A stretch of DNA of 64,000 bases from RGIG2041 sp045652745 (lineage in GTDB: Bacteria > Bacillota > Clostridia > UBA1381 > UMGS1253), in the NCBI GenBank assembly GCA_045652745.1, contig JAZRUW010000001.1:1-64000 (forward strand). Direction: 5' to 3'. Made by a program: the position numbers and the translations under genes. The notes under the pieces are model-generated. The model saw nothing but the letters and a program-made list of their open reading frames with translations, did not search any database and was not told where the DNA came from. This document shows, piece by piece, positions 59,109 through 64,000 of the stretch. Numbering within the stretch: position 1 is the stretch's first letter; each line of letters starts with the position of its first letter.

Positions 59109-59252
59109 GGTGTGTTTACCTCCTTGTTAGAATTTGCAATATTTGCTTATATTATTATACGCCTGTCGAAAGAAATTTGTCAACAAAAAATATTTACTTT
59201 GCGGTAGTGATGTGGTAAAATAATGTGCAGAACAGAAAGCAGGGAAACGGTT

Positions 59253-59903
59253 ATGGTCATTGAACATGAAAAATATATTTCGTTCCGCTGTCCGGAGTGT
59301 GGACTCGGCAACTGCAAACCTATCAGTATTTTTTCGCTGGCGGGCAGTTTGCCATATGAAATTCAATGCGCGCATTGCGGCAACACCTGTGTGACGGTAT
59401 TGCGCAAGGCGGATAAACTGATGTTTAGTGTGCTGTGTGTCGCTTGTATGGAATGGCACAGCTTTACAGTGCATCAGAAGTTTTTTTGGGGACAGAAACT
59501 GACGAGTTTTCGCTGTCCGGTGACGGGGTTTGGTGTGCTGTGCGTCGGAGAAGAGAGCGCGGTGCGTGAAGCACAAGGCAATTTTGACGATGAGATGCTC
59601 GATATCCTCGGAGAATTGGAAGCGGAGATCCATGCAGCACCGGAGGGGGAAGACTATCCGGGGCCGGACAATGAGGAGGTTATGTTTGCAATTGTCGATA
59701 AACTGTATCTGCTTTCTAAACATGAAAAAGTAATTTGCCCGTGCGGCAGTCAGGATATTTTATTTGATATTTTAAATGATAGGGTGCATATTTTTTGCGA
59801 AACATGCGGCAGGGATAAAGAAATTATAGCATTGACGGATACGGATTTGGAGCAAATGCTTCAAACGGAAGAAATTGTATTGGAGGCGCATGAGGATGCA
59901 TAA
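59253..59903 (+). CDS. Cysteine-rich probable zinc-binding protein, unknown function
   Basis: A 217-residue soluble protein with several CxxC pairs: FRCPECGLGNC at the N-terminus, CAHCGNTC, CVACMEWHSF, FRCPVTGFGVLC, and near the C-terminus ICPCGSQD and FCETCGRDKEI. The centre (about 100-160) is acidic. The pattern suggests multiple zinc ribbons. I do not recognise a family. It overlaps the heparinase-like gene at its 3' end, so they form one operon. Start at 59253 (cagggaaacgg upstream); the frame to 59223 is less supported. Confidence 0.7.
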   Translation: MVIEHEKYISFRCPECGLGNCKPISIFSLAGSLPYEIQCAHCGNTCVTVLRKADKLMFSVLCVACMEWHSFTVHQKFFWGQKLTSFRCPVTGFGVLCVGEESAVREAQGNFDDEMLDILGELEAEIHAAPEGEDYPGPDNEEVMFAIVDKLYLLSKHEKVICPCGSQDILFDILNDRVHIFCETCGRDKEIIALTDTDLEQMLQTEEIVLEAHEDA

Positions 59904-61641
59904 GACGATGTGTAAAAAGGCAATGGATAAAGCGTTTTGGGAAAACGTGCGTACCGGCGTGGAATATAAGCCGTATATAGAGCAGGCGCTGACGTTGTAT
60001 GCAGAATTTGAAAAAGAACCGATTATGGCGGATTTGTTTTCAAATTTTAAAATTTATGAGGAAACCGGTGAAAGATTGCAGTATGAGAATCCGTATTTCC
60101 GCAAAAGAACACGAATGAATGTTTCTGCGCTGCTTTCGATGATTTATCCGGATGAACCGAAATATCTTGAGATGCTGGAAGATATTCTTTGGTCGATTTG
60201 CGATGAATATACATGGTCGTTGCCTGCGCATTTGAGTCATTCTGTGCTGGAGGATGCAGACCGCATACATATTGATTTATTTGCGGCCGAAACCGGCTAT
60301 GCGCTTTCGGAGATTATATCCGTGTTGAAAGAACGTATAAATCCGCGCGTGTATAAACGTGTTAGTGAAGAAATTGACCGCAGAATTTTAACGAGCTTTG
60401 AAAATACGCCCGATTTTTCGTGGCTTGGCGGACGATCGAACTGGGCGGCGGTATGTGCCGGCAGTGTCGGTGTGGCTTTTATGTATATGTCGCCGGAGCG
60501 GTTTTTGAAAATAAAACCGAAAATTGATTATACGATGGATACATTCTTGAACGGATTTTCCGATGATGGCGTATGTTTTGAGGGCCTGGGCTATTGGCGG
60601 TATGGCTTTGGATTTTTTACGGCTTACGCGCAGCATCTCTGTGATTTTACCGATGGAAATGAGAACTACTTCCTGCGTGAGAAAGTACGAAAAATTGCGG
60701 ATTTTCCAATGATGACAGATTTGGGTGGTGTTGCACTGAGCTTTTCTGATGGCAACAGCGGCGCTAAAGCAATGAGCAGTCCGGCAATTTACGGCATATT
60801 GCAGATGCATTATCCGGACATTCAAGTTCCGGCTGAAGATACTTATCAGCTTTTGGATGGTTGCGCGCGCTGGTGCAGATATTTTGATGCATTTATGTAT
60901 ATGCCAAAACAGACAAAAGTGCCGGATGTTACGTTTGAGCGGTATTGCCCGGATGCCGGCTGGTTTGCAAAGCGCACGGCGTACTATGGTTTTGCGGCGA
61001 AGGCCGGTACAAATGGCGAGCCGCACAATCATAATGATATTGCAAACTTTATATTTGCGGCGAATGGAAAGCAACTTTTGTGCGATTTGGGATGCGGTTT
61101 GTATACCAGACAATATTTTGCAAAAGATACGCGATATGATTTTCTGTGCAACAGTTCGCGCGGGCATAATGTTCCGATTATTGACGGTCATTATCAATCT
61201 GCCGGTGTGCAATACAAAGGCAAAATGACATATGCGGACGGCGAACTGCATATTGAATTCGGCGATGCATATGAAACGGATGTACACGCGCATCGTGTGT
61301 TTAACTTTACAAAGGATGGCGTGATTTTGGAGGATACGTTTGAAAAAGCGGACGGCAACATGGAAGTAAAGGAACGTTTTGTGACTTGTGTTGAACCGTG
61401 GATTTACAGTGACGGTGTATGGGTAGGCGATTTGTGTCTGCAGTGCAGTCCCGGATGGCTTGTGGAAATAAGTGAAGATGTATTTGTCGGACATGCGAAT
61501 GAACGAACCAAGGTATATTTTGTGGATTATACAACACAGGCAAAATCGGAGCTGGAATTTGAACTGCGCATGACGCTCGGTAACAATCCGAATCCGGCGA
61601 TTTGGGAAAGTGCGCGCAATGCGTTTTTGGAGGACGAATAA
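59896..61641 (+). CDS. Heparinase II/III family protein
   Basis: A 581-residue protein with an alpha-helical toroid N-terminal part (to about residue 310; RTRMNVSALLSMIYPDEPKYLEM, NWAAVCAGSVGVAFMY in pieces) and a beta-sandwich C-terminal part with GEPHNHNDIANFIF, LLCDLGCGLYTRQYF and SRGHNVPIIDG. These are the heparinase II/III hallmarks; members are polysaccharide lyases acting on uronic-acid-containing glycans. There is no signal peptide, so it would act on imported oligosaccharides. Start at 59896 with ggagg 9 nt upstream. Confidence 0.85.
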   Translation: MHKTMCKKAMDKAFWENVRTGVEYKPYIEQALTLYAEFEKEPIMADLFSNFKIYEETGERLQYENPYFRKRTRMNVSALLSMIYPDEPKYLEMLEDILWSICDEYTWSLPAHLSHSVLEDADRIHIDLFAAETGYALSEIISVLKERINPRVYKRVSEEIDRRILTSFENTPDFSWLGGRSNWAAVCAGSVGVAFMYMSPERFLKIKPKIDYTMDTFLNGFSDDGVCFEGLGYWRYGFGFFTAYAQHLCDFTDGNENYFLREKVRKIADFPMMTDLGGVALSFSDGNSGAKAMSSPAIYGILQMHYPDIQVPAEDTYQLLDGCARWCRYFDAFMYMPKQTKVPDVTFERYCPDAGWFAKRTAYYGFAAKAGTNGEPHNHNDIANFIFAANGKQLLCDLGCGLYTRQYFAKDTRYDFLCNSSRGHNVPIIDGHYQSAGVQYKGKMTYADGELHIEFGDAYETDVHAHRVFNFTKDGVILEDTFEKADGNMEVKERFVTCVEPWIYSDGVWVGDLCLQCSPGWLVEISEDVFVGHANERTKVYFVDYTTQAKSELEFELRMTLGNNPNPAIWESARNAFLEDE

Positions 61642-61646
61642 GATTT

Positions 61647-63575
61647 ATGGGCAAAATTCGAACGGCGATATCGAATATGCATAATAAGGTGGATGCAGCA
61701 GCGCAAAAGGAAACAAAGCACCCGCTTTTACGGCGCGCGCTTGTGTTTTTGCTGATGCCGCTTTTGCTGCTCGGCATTTTGGAGATTATGCATCTGACCA
61801 ACGGCCTTGCAGTTGTTTCATTTTTTGCATCACGGTACTTTGCCGTAAAACTTTTGATTTCTTACATATTTATTTTATCCTTACAGTGGTTTTTGTGGTG
61901 TATTACGCAGCATGCGCCAACGGCGGTGCTTGTGAATACGGTTTTGTTTTTTGTATTGGGCTTTGTAACAGAGGTTATGATTTCCATTACGGGTGACCCG
62001 CTTTTGCCTACGGATATTTTGCTTGCCGGACAACTTAATAATATAACAAGCTTTGTGCGCATTCCGATTATACCGTTTGCTGTTGTATCGGGAATTGCAA
62101 CTGTGCTTGTTTGCTCGTGTTATTTGGTTTGGAATAAGAGAGCGGCTAAAGTCAGAATGAAAATTTGGCAACGCCTTTTGTGCATTGTTATGGGACTTTC
62201 GCTCAGTGCGGTAAGTGTGTATGCGGTTTGTATTGATTATGATTTTCGCCACGGTACGCTTCACGAACTGGATGTGGAAATTGCCGCGTTTAACCCGGTG
62301 GATGACTATCGCAAAAACGGCTTGATTCTGGAGTTTTTCCCGCGCATCGGGGATATGTTTGTTGAAAAAATGGACGGGTATTCCGAAAGCAAAATGGAGA
62401 TTGTGACCGCGGCTTTTGCTGATGATGCGGTTTTTCCCGCGCGTGAGGTGCATCCGAATATTATTTACATCCAAAGTGAGGCGCTATGGGATGTGTACGA
62501 TATGAAGCAGACGGAGTTTAATGTAGACCCGATGCGCAACATACGAAAAATTGCCAAGGAGCGAAACGGGCGCATGGGTAAGATGGCTACGAGCGTGTTC
62601 GGCGGCGGTACCTGTTTGCCTGAGTTTGAAGCCCTTACCGGCTTGAATTGCCGTTATCTGCTCTCGAACGGATATCCGTATGTGCAGTATATTACAAATG
62701 AAACGCCGTCGATTGTATCTGCTTTTCGCGATAACGGGTATTCGACAGTTGCGTTTCATCCGTATCATAAGAATTTTTACAGCCGTAACCGTGCCTATCC
62801 AATGCTCGGATTCGATGCGTTCTATGGTATGGAGGATATGGAAGATGCATCGAAATCCGGTTGGTATGTCTCTGATAATAATGTTACCGAATTTATTATA
62901 GACACCTATGAACAAAAGCAGGCGGATAAGCCGATGTTTATGTTTACGGTTACAATGCAAAATCACGGCGGATACACACCTGCGCGCTATGAAACCTACA
63001 ATATGCGTATAAAAAATGATGGCTTGGATGAAGCCGAAACTGCAGAGCTTTTGGATTATGCACAGGGGGTATATGAGGCTGACCGCGCGTTTGCAAAACT
63101 CGTGGAGTATTTTAGACATGTGGAGGAACCGACGGTCATTGTCATGTACGGCGACCATTTGCCTTTGCTTGGCACAGAGGGAAAGGTTTACCGTGAGGGC
63201 GGCTATGTGGAAGATACATTGCCTTTTGTAAGCAACCGACATGAAAAACTGCATGAAACACCGTATATAGTTTGGGCAAATTATAACGTCAATCTGGGTG
63301 GGTTTAATAAAAAAATCAGCGCCGGAAAAATTGCGTTAGAGGTGTTGAAACTCGGTGGACTTGCGCAAGTGCCGGCATATTTTGATGCTTTGTATGCTTT
63401 TTATCAGGAGTTGCCGGTGGTCAGTCCGTATTACATTTACGATGCTAAGGGCAGAAAACAGGAAAGCATCCCGGAAAGCATGCAGGTGACGGAAACGGCG
63501 TTTAGATATATTCAGTACGATTTGTTGCATGGTAAACATTATGTGGGCAAACAAAAAGACGTTTTGAGTCAGTAG
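61647..63575 (+). CDS. LTA synthase family sulfatase-fold membrane protein
   Basis: A 642-residue protein: five N-terminal membrane helices (to about residue 190) followed by an extracellular sulfatase-like domain (about 250-560). IYIQSEALWDVYD, GGGTCLPEFEALTG (Thr nucleophile of the LtaS type), FHPYHKNFYSRNRAYPMLGF and VMYGDHLPLLG are visible. Members transfer glycerol phosphate or phosphoethanolamine onto envelope glycans or lipids. The start follows ggagga at a somewhat long 12-nt spacing. It lies 5 bp after the heparinase-like gene. Confidence 0.88.
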   Translation: MGKIRTAISNMHNKVDAAAQKETKHPLLRRALVFLLMPLLLLGILEIMHLTNGLAVVSFFASRYFAVKLLISYIFILSLQWFLWCITQHAPTAVLVNTVLFFVLGFVTEVMISITGDPLLPTDILLAGQLNNITSFVRIPIIPFAVVSGIATVLVCSCYLVWNKRAAKVRMKIWQRLLCIVMGLSLSAVSVYAVCIDYDFRHGTLHELDVEIAAFNPVDDYRKNGLILEFFPRIGDMFVEKMDGYSESKMEIVTAAFADDAVFPAREVHPNIIYIQSEALWDVYDMKQTEFNVDPMRNIRKIAKERNGRMGKMATSVFGGGTCLPEFEALTGLNCRYLLSNGYPYVQYITNETPSIVSAFRDNGYSTVAFHPYHKNFYSRNRAYPMLGFDAFYGMEDMEDASKSGWYVSDNNVTEFIIDTYEQKQADKPMFMFTVTMQNHGGYTPARYETYNMRIKNDGLDEAETAELLDYAQGVYEADRAFAKLVEYFRHVEEPTVIVMYGDHLPLLGTEGKVYREGGYVEDTLPFVSNRHEKLHETPYIVWANYNVNLGGFNKKISAGKIALEVLKLGGLAQVPAYFDALYAFYQELPVVSPYYIYDAKGRKQESIPESMQVTETAFRYIQYDLLHGKHYVGKQKDVLSQ

Positions 63576-63593
63576 GACTCAAAACGTCTTTTT
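63555..63593 (+). terminator. Terminator overlapping the LTA-synthase-like stop codon
   Basis: aaaaagacgttttgagtc / gactcaaaacgtcttttt is an 18-bp stem; the TAG stop lies in its loop. Confidence 0.9.
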
Positions 63594-63682
63594 CTATTTT
63601 AAATACTTGGAGGGAAAAACACCTGTGATACGCTTGAAGGGTTTCTCAAATCGGTTTAGAAGGAGAGATGGTTATTTTTCTA

Positions 63683-63736
63683 TTGACAAGTCAAAAAAGT
63701 CATGCTATACTAACTGTACTAAGACAAATAATACAG
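63683..63736 (+). promoter_or_regulatory. Promoter and possible operator of the GntR gene
   Basis: TTGACA (63683-63688) and TATACT (63706-63711), 17 bp apart. Downstream, ctgta-N13-tacag (63714-63736) could be an autoregulatory site. Confidence 0.6.
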
Positions 63737-63750
63737 ATTGGAGGTGCGCC

Positions 63751-64000
63751 ATGTTTAAACTGGATTACAATGACCACAGACCCGTATACGAACAGATTAA
63801 GGAGAATTTTAAATCATTGATTGTGACGGGAGCGATGGTGGAAGGGGAAAGTTTGCCGTCCGTGCGCGAACTTGCCGCGGTATTGGGCATCAATCCCAAC
63901 ACCATCCAACGCGCGTATAAAGAACTTGAGCAGGAAGGGTTTATTTATTCCGTGCGTGCAAAGGGGAGCGTGGTTGCTCCGAGAAAAAATGAAATTACGC
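63751..64000 (+). CDS. GntR family regulator (YtrA-like), partial
   Basis: The first 83 residues are in the window and the gene runs off the right edge. The N-terminal GntR winged HTH is clear: RPVYEQIKENFKSLIVTGAM, LPSVRELAAVLGINPNTIQRAYKELEQEG (in pieces), FIYSVRAKGSVVA. The early HTH with a short start favours the YtrA subfamily, usually small repressors ahead of ABC transporter genes. Ribosome binding site ggaggtgc. Confidence 0.9.
   Translation, partial: MFKLDYNDHRPVYEQIKENFKSLIVTGAMVEGESLPSVRELAAVLGINPNTIQRAYKELEQEGFIYSVRAKGSVVAPRKNEIT

Noticed and set aside
58965..59120. M-box (ykoK) magnesium riboswitch upstream of corA
   Set aside because: The conserved M-box strings and its length (about 165 nt with three parallel helices) are not present; a leader ORF and a simple hairpin occupy the region.

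Overview
The window looks like chromosomal DNA of an anaerobic, monoderm, probably spore-forming Bacillota of class Clostridia. The support is a trimeric NADH/ferredoxin-type [FeFe] hydrogenase, an anaerobic class III ribonucleotide reductase, SpoVAC, a SigH-type sigma factor, an LTA-synthase-like sulfatase, strong AGGAGG ribosome binding sites and SigA-type promoters (TTGACA-17-TATAAT). I cannot name the species from sequence alone.

Layout. (1) 1-5.2 kb: tRNA-Asn, then a visibly AT-richer block (LysR regulator, M20 peptidase, CapA-like protein) that ends in about 1.2 kb of repeats: two arrays of small hairpins and a MITE-like element abutting a truncated membrane-protein gene. (2) 5.2-13.4 kb: FAD/Rieske oxidoreductase, LysR with a tartrate/D-malate dehydrogenase and an MBL hydrolase, a Mrp-type Fe-S carrier followed by a second inverted-repeat element, an alpha/beta hydrolase divergent from a LysR, and mnmM. 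(3) 13.7-20.1 kb: translation block rplU-rpmA, then obg-yhbY-nadD/yqeK (one fused gene)-rsfS-leuS. (4) 20.2-23.9 kb: spoVAC, D-lactate dehydrogenase, ychF, a third inverted-repeat element, birA. (5) 24-32.3 kb: hydrogenase region. An upstream operon of DRTGG, HATPase, hydrogenase-like ferredoxin and PHP proteins precedes hydC-HATPase-ferredoxin-hydB-hydA. The latter operon starts with a perfect Rex-type operator. (6) 32.4-41.5 kb: lexA, a tiny Cys-rich protein, a MarR-ADH-ALDH operon with palindromic operators, apbE, upp, VOC protein, TrmH-type methyltransferase, zinc-ribbon protein, sigH, TrhA. (7) 41.5-51.8 kb: DegV, nrdDG, PHP-type metallohydrolase, dUTPase, LysR/madLM, proS. (8) 51.9-57.7 kb: htrA with a two-component system, proBA. 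(9) 57.8-64 kb: tRNA-Thr, corA with an unusual leader, a zinc-binding protein, heparinase-like protein, LTA-synthase-like protein, and the start of a GntR regulator.

Functionally, the hydrogenase (reoxidising NADH and ferredoxin to H2), D-lactate dehydrogenase and ADH/ALDH genes suggest fermentative redox balancing, with the Rex box tying hydrogenase expression to the NADH/NAD+ ratio. The most interesting uncharted elements are a 26-residue leader ORF ahead of corA, whose coding sequence can pair with the loop of a hairpin that hides the corA ribosome binding site, and the paired hairpin arrays at 4.1-4.7 kb. All functional statements rest on reading motifs by eye; no database search was run.
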